From positions 1 through 6,761 of the forward strand of contig CALZMY010000230.1 of NCBI GenBank assembly GCA_945788675.1: DNA of 6,761 nt. The letters are read 5' to 3'. The position numbers and the translations under genes were made by a program. The notes beneath the pieces were generated by a model, which saw only the letters and a program-made list of their open reading frames with translations, was not told the origin of the DNA and did not search any database. Source of the stretch: an uncultured Gammaproteobacteria bacterium. GTDB lineage: Bacteria > Pseudomonadota > Gammaproteobacteria > SZUA-140. The first letter of the stretch is position 1. Each line of letters begins with the position of its first letter. Positions 1 to 5,876 of the stretch are shown here, piece by piece.

Positions 1-1135
1 AGCGCTGGGTGATGCCGAAGCCATCTTTGGTGATAAAGCTGGCGGGCATCATTTTTTCGACATTGGCGACACGGGAGAGCTTCGCCTCACCAATCTTCCA
101 GCGATAGGGGCTGTTAGAGGTGCGCACGATAGTGGGCATCACCGCATTTTTACCTGCCAGTGCAAATTCCACGGCCGCTCTCCCTACTGCATAGGCCTGG
201 TCGACATCGGTCTTTGAGGCGATATGCCTGGCGGCACGTTGCAGATAATCGGCCACGGCCCAGTGATATTTGTATCCCAGTTTAGATTTGATCAGTTCAG
301 CGACCACGGGCGCAACGCCGCCCAGTTGGGCATGGCCAAAGGCATCTTTGCCACCCGCCTCGGCGAGAAACTGGCCCTTGTAGTTGCGCACTCCTTCCGA
401 GACCACGATCGCACAGTAGCCATATTTCGTGACACATGCCTTCACCCTGGCGAGGAAGCGGGCCTGATTAAAGGTGACCTCAGGGAAAAGGATGATATGA
501 GGGGCATCGCCTTCGTTTTCTGCGGCCAGCCCCCCTGCTGCGGCAATCCAGCCTGCATGGCGACCCATCACCTCCATCACAAAGATCTTGGTGGAGGTCT
601 TGCACATTGAAGCGACATCGAAGCCTGCTTCACGGATCGAGACCGCGACATATTTGGCAACCGAGCCAAAGCCGGGGCAGTTATCGGTGATCGGCAGGTC
701 GTTATCGACCGTCTTGGGGATGCCGATGCAGGTCATCGGATAACCCATCTGCTTGCTGATCTGCGCTACCTTGTGGGTGGTGTCCTGTGAATCACCGCCG
801 CCATTGTAAAAAAAATAGCCGATATTGTGTGCCTTAAAGACCGCGACCAGGCGTTCATATTCGGCACGATTTTCATCCAGCCCTTTAAGTTTGTGACGGC
901 AGGAGCCAAAGGCGCCACTAGGCGTGTGGCGTAACGCGGCGATGGCGCGGGCTGATTCCTTGCTGGTGTCGATGAGCTCTTCTGTCAGTGCGCCGATAAT
1001 GCCGTCGCGTCCGGCATAGACTTTACCAATCTTCTCTTTGTGTCTACGTGCAGTCTCAATGACGCCACAGGCGCTGGCGTTAATCACAGCTGTGACGCCG
1101 CCCGATTGTGCATAAAAGGCATTTTTCTTTTTCAT
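1..1135 (-). CDS. pfp: Pyrophosphate-dependent 6-phosphofructokinase, C-terminus cut off by window edge
   Basis: Reading the minus strand from an ATG at 1135 gives 378 codons without a stop before the left edge. The product should transfer phosphate reversibly between PPi and fructose 6-phosphate in the cytoplasm, serving both glycolysis and gluconeogenesis or sugar-phosphate cycles. Visible motifs are an N-terminal AQSGGVTAVINA (residues 9-20), the phosphate-binding NGGGDSQDT (111-119), the catalytic PKTVDND (140-146; D144 and D146 in the usual catalytic Asp positions) and MEVMGRHAG (187-195). Lysine 141 stands where ATP-dependent enzymes carry glycine, which is the family marker of PPi use. 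The protein resembles the Xanthomonas-type Pfp of about 420 residues throughout, so roughly 40 C-terminal residues lie outside. The start is supported by GGGAGA (plus-strand 1141-1146) five bases upstream of the ATG. It is divergent from adk. Phosphoryl donor specificity is inferred from sequence. Confidence 0.95.
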   Translation of the reverse strand, partial: MKKKNAFYAQSGGVTAVINASACGVIETARRHKEKIGKVYAGRDGIIGALTEELIDTSKESARAIAALRHTPSGAFGSCRHKLKGLDENRAEYERLVAVFKAHNIGYFFYNGGGDSQDTTHKVAQISKQMGYPMTCIGIPKTVDNDLPITDNCPGFGSVAKYVAVSIREAGFDVASMCKTSTKIFVMEVMGRHAGWIAAAGGLAAENEGDAPHIILFPEVTFNQARFLARVKACVTKYGYCAIVVSEGVRNYKGQFLAEAGGKDAFGHAQLGGVAPVVAELIKSKLGYKYHWAVADYLQRAARHIASKTDVDQAYAVGRAAVEFALAGKNAVMPTIVRTSNSPYRWKIGEAKLSRVANVEKMMPASFITKDGFGITQR

Positions 1136-1178
1136 CTGACTCTCCCTTGATATTGAGCGCCGCCGGAAAATCTACCGA

Positions 1179-1230
1179 ATGTATTGGCCATAGATGGAAG
1201 TGGCCACTGGAATTATAAAACCCAATACAT
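1179..1230. repeat. 9-bp perfect inverted repeat around the pfp -10 region
   Basis: ATGTATTGG (1179-1187) is repeated inverted as CCAATACAT (1222-1230), with 34 bp between. The centres of the arms are 43 bp apart, close to four helical turns, so a pair of operator half-sites on one DNA face is possible. The arms bracket the candidate pfp -10 box and the AGTGGCCACT palindrome. The distance is long for an RNA hairpin, although CCAT-AG-ATGG (1188-1197) could nest inside it. Confidence 0.5.
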
Positions 1231-1240
1231 AACGTTGACT
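1199..1240 (-). promoter_or_regulatory. Candidate pfp promoter with palindrome at the predicted start site
   Basis: On the minus strand there is a perfect TATAAT -10 hexamer (plus-strand 1212-1217). No good -35 is found 16-18 bases upstream, where AGTCAA-like sequence lies, so the promoter would be weak or activator-dependent. A perfect 10-bp palindrome, AGTGGCCACT (1199-1208), covers the expected transcription start near 1205, a classic place for a repressor site. The predicted untranslated leader would be about 70 nt. This is pattern recognition only; no factor is identified. Confidence 0.35.
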
Positions 1241-1256
1241 TACCCATGGCAGTCAA
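1235..1256. repeat. 6-bp inverted repeat TTGACT-N10-AGTCAA
   Basis: TTGACT (1235-1240) and AGTCAA (1251-1256) form a perfect inverted repeat with a 10-bp spacer, the geometry of a typical dimeric regulator site. The left arm also resembles a plus-strand -35 box, but the matching -10 position (1258-1263, TAGTTT) is poor, so I do not call an adk promoter from it. A 6-bp repeat of this kind is common by chance. Confidence 0.3.
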
Positions 1257-1262
1257 GTAGTT

Positions 1263-1308
1263 TTACCACCGATGACAGGTTTTCGCCAGTGTGGCCAGAT
1301 GGTGGTAA
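1263..1308. repeat. 8-bp inverted repeat TTACCACC / GGTGGTAA upstream of adk
   Basis: TTACCACC (1263-1270) and GGTGGTAA (1301-1308) are exact inverted copies, 30 bp apart. Inside lies a short GCCA-GTG-TGGC stem (1285-1295). If adk is transcribed from further upstream, the leader RNA could fold here; alternatively the arms are protein binding half-sites. Function is unknown. Confidence 0.4.
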
Positions 1309-1320
1309 TTAGAGCCGGTG

Positions 1321-1381
1321 TAACCTTATGAAATTTAAAATATAAATAACAAGTGTCAGACGTCTACATTAGATAAGGTTA
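1321..1381 (+). promoter_or_regulatory. Possible adk leader hairpin that pairs with its ribosome binding site
   Basis: TAACCTTAT (1321-1329) is the exact reverse complement of ATAAGGTTA (1373-1381). The downstream arm contains TAAGG, the only Shine-Dalgarno-like sequence for the adk ATG at 1386. In RNA the two arms could pair across a 43-nt, very AU-rich loop and mask the site. No promoter with both good -35 and -10 boxes was found for adk; TATAAA at 1341-1346 lacks a partner. If that were the -10 box, transcription would begin inside the loop and the hairpin could not form. Regulation is inference. Confidence 0.35.
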
Positions 1382-1385
1382 ACGA

Positions 1386-2774
1386 ATGAAAATCGTATTG
1401 TTGGGAGCGCCAGGCTCCGGAAAAGGCACGCAGGCAAAGCTGCTCACTACCAAATATGGAGTGCCGCAGATCTCGACGGGCGATCTACTGCGAGCCGCCG
1501 TGAAGGCCGAGTCGTTGCTGGGGTTACAGGCCAGGGCGGCGATGGATGCGGGGCGTCTGGTGTCGGATGAAATTGTGTTGGCGATGATAAAAGAGCGCCT
1601 GGCCCAGCCCGACGCCAAAGATGGTTTCATCCTCGACGGCTTTCCGCGCAATATCCCGCAGGCAGAGGCGCTGGACCTGATGCTGGATAAACTGGACCAG
1701 CCGCTGCAAAGTGCACTGTTGATCGATGTTGATTTTGACTCTCTGATTCAACGGATGACCGGGCGTCGTACCTGTGAGTCGTGTGGGCAGATGTATAACA
1801 TATATACTTCTCCGCCTAAATTAGATGACCAGTGTGATAAGTGTGGCGGAAACCTGCACCACCGTGCGGATGATAATGAAGAGACGATCGGTAACCGCTT
1901 GCGCGTCTACGAAGCACAGACGGCGCCATTGATTGATTACTATCAAGGACAAAGTCGCCTGCGTACCATCCAGGGCATTGGCGATATTCAGGATATCTTT
2001 ACTGCGGTCTGTAAGGCGATAGATGAGCTACCGGATGTGGTTGAATTTTCCCTGCCGGGCAGTGAAAGTGACAAGGAAGCTGAGGTTTCTGCCGCAGATG
2101 AGCCAGGGGTTTCCACTGCGGTGACGCAAGTGTCAGAGCCTGCCGTTGAAAAAGCAGCACCTGAAAAGAAGGTTGCAGCTAAAAAGACGGCGACAAAAAA
2201 ATCGGTTGTGAAGAAAGCGGCTGTAAAAAAGACAGCTGTGAAAAAGATAGCGACAAAAAAGACTGTTACCAAAAAGGCAGCGGCCAAAAAAGCAGCGGTT
2301 AAAAAGAAGGCCGTGGTAAAGAAAAAAGCAGCAACGAAAAAGGCTGCAACGAAGAAGACAGCGGTTAAAAAGAAGCCTGCTACCAAGAAGGCGGCCACTA
2401 AAAAGGCGGTGACTAAGAAGAAGGTCGCAGCGAAGAAAAAGGTCGCTACGAAGAAGGCTACAACGAAGAAGACAGCGGTCAAAAAGAAGCCTGCTACCAG
2501 GAAAAAAGCTGTTACTAAAAAAGCGGTGTCTAAGAAAAAGGTAGCGACGAAGAAAAAGGTGGCTGCGAAAAAGAAGCCGGTTAAAAAAGCAGTGAGTAAA
2601 AAGAAGAGTGCCGTAAAGAAGGCTGTTACTAAAAAGGCTGCCACTAAAAAGAAAGCAGCAGCGAAGAAAAAGGTCGCTACGAAAAAGAAAACGATTAAAA
2701 AGGCTGCCACTAAAAAGAAAGCGGTAGTAAAAAAGAAATCAGTAGCGAAGAAAAAAGGCGCTAAGCGTAGATAA
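1386..2774 (+). CDS. adk: Adenylate kinase with zinc-type LID and a long lysine-rich histone H1-like C-terminal tail
   Basis: Residues 1-216 form a complete long-type adenylate kinase (ATP + AMP to 2 ADP, cytoplasmic). It has the P-loop GAPGSGKGT (7-15), the AMP-site TGDLLR (31-36) and DGFPR (84-88), and LID residues R123, R127, D162-D163 and R171. The LID carries four cysteines (C130, C133, C150, C153) in a CxxC...CxxC pattern, as in zinc-binding adenylate kinases. The usual family length is about 215-220, yet this frame continues to 462. A linker rich in Glu, Asp and Ser (about 217-260) leads into 202 residues holding 91 Lys, 3 Arg and no acidic or aromatic residue. The tail starts as strict KKxxx pentapeptides (261-307) and then drifts to KKK spacing; it resembles bacterial H1-like and AlgP-type tails. 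The kinase call is firm. Nucleic-acid or polyphosphate binding by the tail is inference. The start has TAAGG upstream, and hemB follows after 36 bp. Confidence 0.96.
   Translation: MKIVLLGAPGSGKGTQAKLLTTKYGVPQISTGDLLRAAVKAESLLGLQARAAMDAGRLVSDEIVLAMIKERLAQPDAKDGFILDGFPRNIPQAEALDLMLDKLDQPLQSALLIDVDFDSLIQRMTGRRTCESCGQMYNIYTSPPKLDDQCDKCGGNLHHRADDNEETIGNRLRVYEAQTAPLIDYYQGQSRLRTIQGIGDIQDIFTAVCKAIDELPDVVEFSLPGSESDKEAEVSAADEPGVSTAVTQVSEPAVEKAAPEKKVAAKKTATKKSVVKKAAVKKTAVKKIATKKTVTKKAAAKKAAVKKKAVVKKKAATKKAATKKTAVKKKPATKKAATKKAVTKKKVAAKKKVATKKATTKKTAVKKKPATRKKAVTKKAVSKKKVATKKKVAAKKKPVKKAVSKKKSAVKKAVTKKAATKKKAAAKKKVATKKKTIKKAATKKKAVVKKKSVAKKKGAKRR
2166..2771 (+). repeat. Low-complexity Lys/Ala/Val/Thr codon repeat encoding the Adk tail
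   Basis: About 600 bp consist of degenerate 15-18-bp units built on two or three Lys codons followed by three small-residue codons. Some copies are nearly identical in DNA: 2340-2385 and 2454-2499 match at 44 of 46 positions (38-codon offset); 2631-2656 and 2697-2722 are identical over 26 bases (22-codon offset); 2430-2452 and 2661-2683 are identical over 23 bases. This points to recent internal duplications on an older repeat. AAA and AAG are mixed, so the unit is not a simple homopolymer. Confidence 0.85.
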
Positions 2775-2810
2775 TCGTCTCTGATTGAAGAGGCAGAGCA
2801 GGGCAAAAGT

Positions 2811-3830
2811 ATGTCAGGAAAAAATATCCGAGGCGGCGCGTTTCCTGCGTGTCGCATGCGCCGTATGCGGCGTGATGATTTCAGTCGCCGTCTGATGCGT
2901 GAGAATACGCTGACGAGTAATGATCTAATCTATCCGATGTTTATTCTTGAAGGTGAGGCGCAGCGTGAAGCGGTTCCGTCGATGCCGGGCGTTGAACGCG
3001 TCAGTATCGATTTACTGCTTAAAGAGATCGATGAACTGTATGCGTTAGGCGTGCCTGCCGTTGCACTCTTCCCGGTGACGCCGCAGTCTGCCAAGAGCCT
3101 GGATGCGTGTGAGGCCTATAATCCCGACGGCCTGGCGCAACGTGCAGTACGTGCAATCAAGGCACGTTGTCCTGAGATGGGTGTGATCACTGATGTCGCA
3201 CTGGACCCTTTTACCACCCACGGACAGGATGGGCTTATCGACGACAGCGGTTATGTGATGAATGATGAGACGGTCGAAGTGCTGGTCAAACAGGCACTTT
3301 CGCATGCCGCGGCAGGGGCCGATATTGTCGCCCCATCCGATATGATGGACGGCCGCATTGGCGCCATCCGTAGCGCGCTCGAAGATGCGGGCCACATCCA
3401 TACCCGTATCCTTGCCTACGCGGCGAAGTACGCCTCGAGTTTTTATGGTCCGTTCCGTGATGCCGTGGGTTCGTCGGCAAACCTTGGTGCAGGCAATAAA
3501 TATACCTATCAGATGGACCCGGCCAATTCCGATGAGGCGTTGTGGGAAGTCGGTATGGACCTTGATGAAGGGGCCGACATGGTGATGATCAAGCCGGGCA
3601 TGCCCTACCTCGATATCGTGCGTCGGGTGAAAGATGAGTTTGGTGCGCCGACCTACGTCTATCAGGTCAGTGGTGAATACGCGATGATCAAGGCCGCGAG
3701 TGATAATGGCTGGCTCGATGAGCGCGCGATCGTGATGGAGTCACTATTGAGTATGAAGCGTGCGGGTGCCGATGGTGTTTTGACCTATTTTGCCAAGCGT
3801 GTTGCACAGTGGTTGAAAGAGGCGCCGTAA
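2811..3830 (+). CDS. hemB: Delta-aminolevulinic acid dehydratase (porphobilinogen synthase)
   Basis: This 339-residue protein condenses two 5-aminolevulinate molecules into porphobilinogen, the second common step of haem, sirohaem and cobalamin synthesis in the cytoplasm. The two active-site lysines are visible: K206 in AYAAKYASSFYGPF and K261 (Schiff base) in MVMIKPGMPYLD. The metal-site segment reads DVALDPFTTHGQDG (128-141), with Ala/Asp/Asp in place of the three cysteines of zinc enzymes. That is the Pseudomonas-like, magnesium-responsive, zinc-independent class. Length is normal. The start ATG has AGGG (2800-2803) seven bases upstream, and the conserved N-terminal RRMRRDDFSRRL follows at 18-29. 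It lies 36 bp after adk, so co-transcription is plausible. Confidence 0.97.
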   Translation: MSGKNIRGGAFPACRMRRMRRDDFSRRLMRENTLTSNDLIYPMFILEGEAQREAVPSMPGVERVSIDLLLKEIDELYALGVPAVALFPVTPQSAKSLDACEAYNPDGLAQRAVRAIKARCPEMGVITDVALDPFTTHGQDGLIDDSGYVMNDETVEVLVKQALSHAAAGADIVAPSDMMDGRIGAIRSALEDAGHIHTRILAYAAKYASSFYGPFRDAVGSSANLGAGNKYTYQMDPANSDEALWEVGMDLDEGADMVMIKPGMPYLDIVRRVKDEFGAPTYVYQVSGEYAMIKAASDNGWLDERAIVMESLLSMKRAGADGVLTYFAKRVAQWLKEAP

Positions 3831-3915
3831 CTGTTGTCGTAGCTATTGTGATGACACCGTGCTGACCTCACTGCTGTTTGCACAATGAATCTCAACCCTA
3901 GCGAAGGGATTACTT

Positions 3916-4590
3916 ATGTCTAATTATGTCTTTCGTATGTTTGGCAGTTCGCCAGTGCGCCCGATCCAGGAACATATGGGGCGCGTGCACGCCTGTGCCG
4001 CTGAGCTGATCGGTTTTTTCGAGGCGGTGATTGCACAGGATCAGGCGCGTATTAAAGCGGCGCAGGCATCGGTGGCGACACTCGAGCATGAGGCTGACAA
4101 ACTGAAAAAATCGTTGCGGCTCAGTCTGCCAAAAGGGCTGTTCCTGCCGGTCTCGCGCCGTGACCTGCTCGATATGTTGACGATGCAGGACAATATCGCC
4201 AACAAGAGTAAAGATATTGCGGGGTTGATGCTGGGACGCCAGATGGTGCTGCCCGAGAATATGGCTCCACTCTTCCTGACCTATGTGAGGCGTAGTGTCG
4301 ACGCCATTGCCCAGGCGGATACCGCTATCAACGAATTAGATGAATTAGTTGAGACCGGTTTTCGTGGTAAAGAGGTGAAGGTCGTTGAAAAGATGATTAA
4401 AACCCTGAACCAGATTGAAAGCGATACCGATGAGATTCAGATACAGATTCGTGCCGAGTTGTTCAAGATTGAAAAGGATATGCCCCCCATCGATGTGATG
4501 TTCATCTATCGTATCATCGAGTGGGTCGGCGAGCTTGCCGACCTCGCACAGCGTGTGGGCAGTCGCCTGCAGTTGATGCTAGCCAAATAA
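3916..4590 (+). CDS. PhoU-like DUF47 Pit accessory protein
   Basis: This 224-residue, largely helical, charged protein has no signal peptide or membrane segment. It resembles the DUF47/TIGR00153 family (putative phosphate transport regulator, distant PhoU relative), which is typically encoded next to low-affinity Pit transporters; the rhizobial orfA/pap-pit pair is the known example. Acidic helix motifs suited to PhoU-like metal binding are visible: LEHEAD (56-61), RRDLLD (81-86), ESDTDE (168-173) and EWVGELAD (202-209). The start ATG has AAGGGA (3904-3909) six bases upstream. pit begins 20 bp downstream, which strongly suggests that it modulates or assembles with that transporter. The biochemical role of the family is not well settled, so no gene symbol is given. 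Confidence 0.9.
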   Translation: MSNYVFRMFGSSPVRPIQEHMGRVHACAAELIGFFEAVIAQDQARIKAAQASVATLEHEADKLKKSLRLSLPKGLFLPVSRRDLLDMLTMQDNIANKSKDIAGLMLGRQMVLPENMAPLFLTYVRRSVDAIAQADTAINELDELVETGFRGKEVKVVEKMIKTLNQIESDTDEIQIQIRAELFKIEKDMPPIDVMFIYRIIEWVGELADLAQRVGSRLQLMLAK

Positions 4591-4597
4591 AATAGCA

Positions 4598-4604
4598 TAA
4601 GGGG
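4598..4604 (+). promoter_or_regulatory. Ribosome binding site selecting the GTG start of pit
   Basis: TAAGGGG lies six bases before GTG at 4611. The next in-frame Met is residue 19, only four residues before the conserved GANDVANA motif, and starting there would remove most of the first membrane segment, so the GTG start is preferred. Confidence 0.75.
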
Positions 4605-4610
4605 CATCCA

Positions 4611-5864
4611 GTGGAATACGCATATACTTTTATAGTGCTGGCCTGCATTTTTGGCTTTTTCATGGCGTGGGGAATCGGTGCCAATGATGTCGCCAATGCG
4701 ATGGGGACGTCGGTGGGTTCCGGCGCGGTCACGATTAAACATGCCATTATTATCGCGGCGATCTTTGAATTCAGTGGCGCACTGCTTGCGGGCGGTGAGG
4801 TGACGCAGACGATTCGTAAGGGGATGATCGATACCAGTTCACTGGTCAGTACGCCCGAACTGCTGGTGTTTGGCATGCTGGCGGCACTACTGGCCGCTGC
4901 CGTGTGGTTGTTGATCGCCTCTTTTTACGGCTGGCCGGTTTCGACCACGCATTCGATTGTCGGTGCGATTGTTGGCTTTGCGGCAGTGGGCATCGGCATG
5001 GAGGCGGTCATGTGGGGTAAGGTCGGCACCATTGCGATGAGCTGGGTGATCTCGCCGGTGACCGCCGGGGCGATCGCCTATGCGCTCTTTATGAGTGTGC
5101 AGAAACTGATCATCGATACCGCCGACCCGTTTGGCAATGCCAAGCGTTATGTGCCGGTCTATATCTTCTTTGTTGGATTTATTATTTCGCTGGTTACCAT
5201 GTTTAAGGGGCTCAAGCATGTTGGACTGGAGTTGACCACCGTCCAGATTTATCTGTTTGCGACGTTGATTGGTGTTGGCATGGCGCTAATCAGCAAGTTC
5301 TTTATTAATCGGATTAAGCATGACCCGTCCGAAGATAAAGATTTTCACTATACGAATGTAGAGAAGGTCTTCGCGGTATTGATGATTGTGACAGCCTGTG
5401 CGATGGCCTTTGCCCATGGTTCAAACGATGTCGCCAATGCCGTTGGACCAATCGCTGCGATTGTCGGGATTGTTGAGAGCGGCGGTGTGATTGCGCAGAA
5501 ATCGGCGTTGCCGATCTGGGTTCTTTTCCTGGGTGGCGCTGGTATCGTGCTTGGACTGGTCACCTATGGACACCGTGTGATGGCGACCATTGGAACTAAT
5601 ATTACTGAGTTGACCCCCAGTCGTGGTTTTGCCGCGACGCTGGCGGCCGCGACCACCGTGGTGGTGGCATCAGGTACCGGTATGCCAATCTCGACCACGC
5701 ATACATTGGTGGGCGGGGTGCTCGGCGTGGGATTGGCACGCGGTATCGGGGCGCTTAATATGCGCATCATCCGCACTATCTTTATGTCGTGGGTGATCAC
5801 ACTGCCTGCGGGTGCCTTCTTTGCCATTGTGTTCTTCTATATTATGAAGGGTATCTTTACCTAG
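4611..5864 (+). CDS. pit: PiT-family inorganic phosphate transporter
   Basis: This 417-residue inner-membrane protein has about 10-12 hydrophobic segments. It shows the internally duplicated PiT signature: GANDVANA (23-30) in the first half and GSNDVANA (270-277) in the second, each followed later by a matching PVSTTHSIVG (109-118) or PISTTHTLVG (359-368). The family takes up phosphate (often as a metal-phosphate complex) by cation symport. Whether H+ or Na+ is used cannot be read here, and some relatives carry sulfate. A hydrophilic stretch (about 233-251, HDPSEDKD) separates the halves. Translation starts at GTG. The 20-bp gap after the DUF47 gene and the 12-bp gap to aroE indicate one transcript. 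Confidence 0.96.
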   Translation: MEYAYTFIVLACIFGFFMAWGIGANDVANAMGTSVGSGAVTIKHAIIIAAIFEFSGALLAGGEVTQTIRKGMIDTSSLVSTPELLVFGMLAALLAAAVWLLIASFYGWPVSTTHSIVGAIVGFAAVGIGMEAVMWGKVGTIAMSWVISPVTAGAIAYALFMSVQKLIIDTADPFGNAKRYVPVYIFFVGFIISLVTMFKGLKHVGLELTTVQIYLFATLIGVGMALISKFFINRIKHDPSEDKDFHYTNVEKVFAVLMIVTACAMAFAHGSNDVANAVGPIAAIVGIVESGGVIAQKSALPIWVLFLGGAGIVLGLVTYGHRVMATIGTNITELTPSRGFAATLAAATTVVVASGTGMPISTTHTLVGGVLGVGLARGIGALNMRIIRTIFMSWVITLPAGAFFAIVFFYIMKGIFT

Positions 5865-5871
5865 GAGAAGG
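5863..5871 (+). promoter_or_regulatory. Ribosome binding site of aroE overlapping the pit stop codon
   Basis: AGGAGAAGG begins inside the pit TAG stop (5862-5864) and ends five bases before the TTG at 5877. It is the strongest Shine-Dalgarno sequence in the window and justifies the rare TTG start; it also suggests translational coupling to pit. Confidence 0.75.
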
Positions 5872-5876
5872 TAGCA

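Noticed and set aside
224..610. 128-residue plus-strand open frame
   Set aside because: It lies wholly antisense to pfp, whose conserved motifs are unambiguous on the minus strand.
1235..1263. Sigma-70 promoter for adk from TTGACT
   Set aside because: The -35-like box is good, but the hexamer at 17-bp spacing (TAGTTT) matches only 3 of 6 positions, and TTGACT is also an arm of an inverted repeat.
2166..2771. Microsatellite or CRISPR-like array
   Set aside because: Units are degenerate at the DNA level, keep the adk reading frame throughout and lack spacer/repeat structure; they are protein-coding repeats.
1988..2857. 289-residue minus-strand open frame rich in Phe, Ala and Val opposite the adk tail
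   Set aside because: It is the antisense of Lys codons (AAA/AAG read as TTT/CTT). The frame is open only because the plus-strand repeat is so biased. It has no family resemblance and overlaps adk and hemB.
3831..3915. Possible PHO box or terminator between hemB and the DUF47 gene
   Set aside because: CTGTTGT and CTGACCT fragments resemble a PHO half-site, but no properly spaced 11-bp direct repeat is present. GTGA...TCAC is too weak for a terminator and has no U-run. No convincing -35/-10 pair was found.
4887..5219. 110-residue minus-strand frame, and similar ones at 5564-5827 and 5883-6248
   Set aside because: These are shadows of pit and aroE, with no recognisable motifs and no independent start context.
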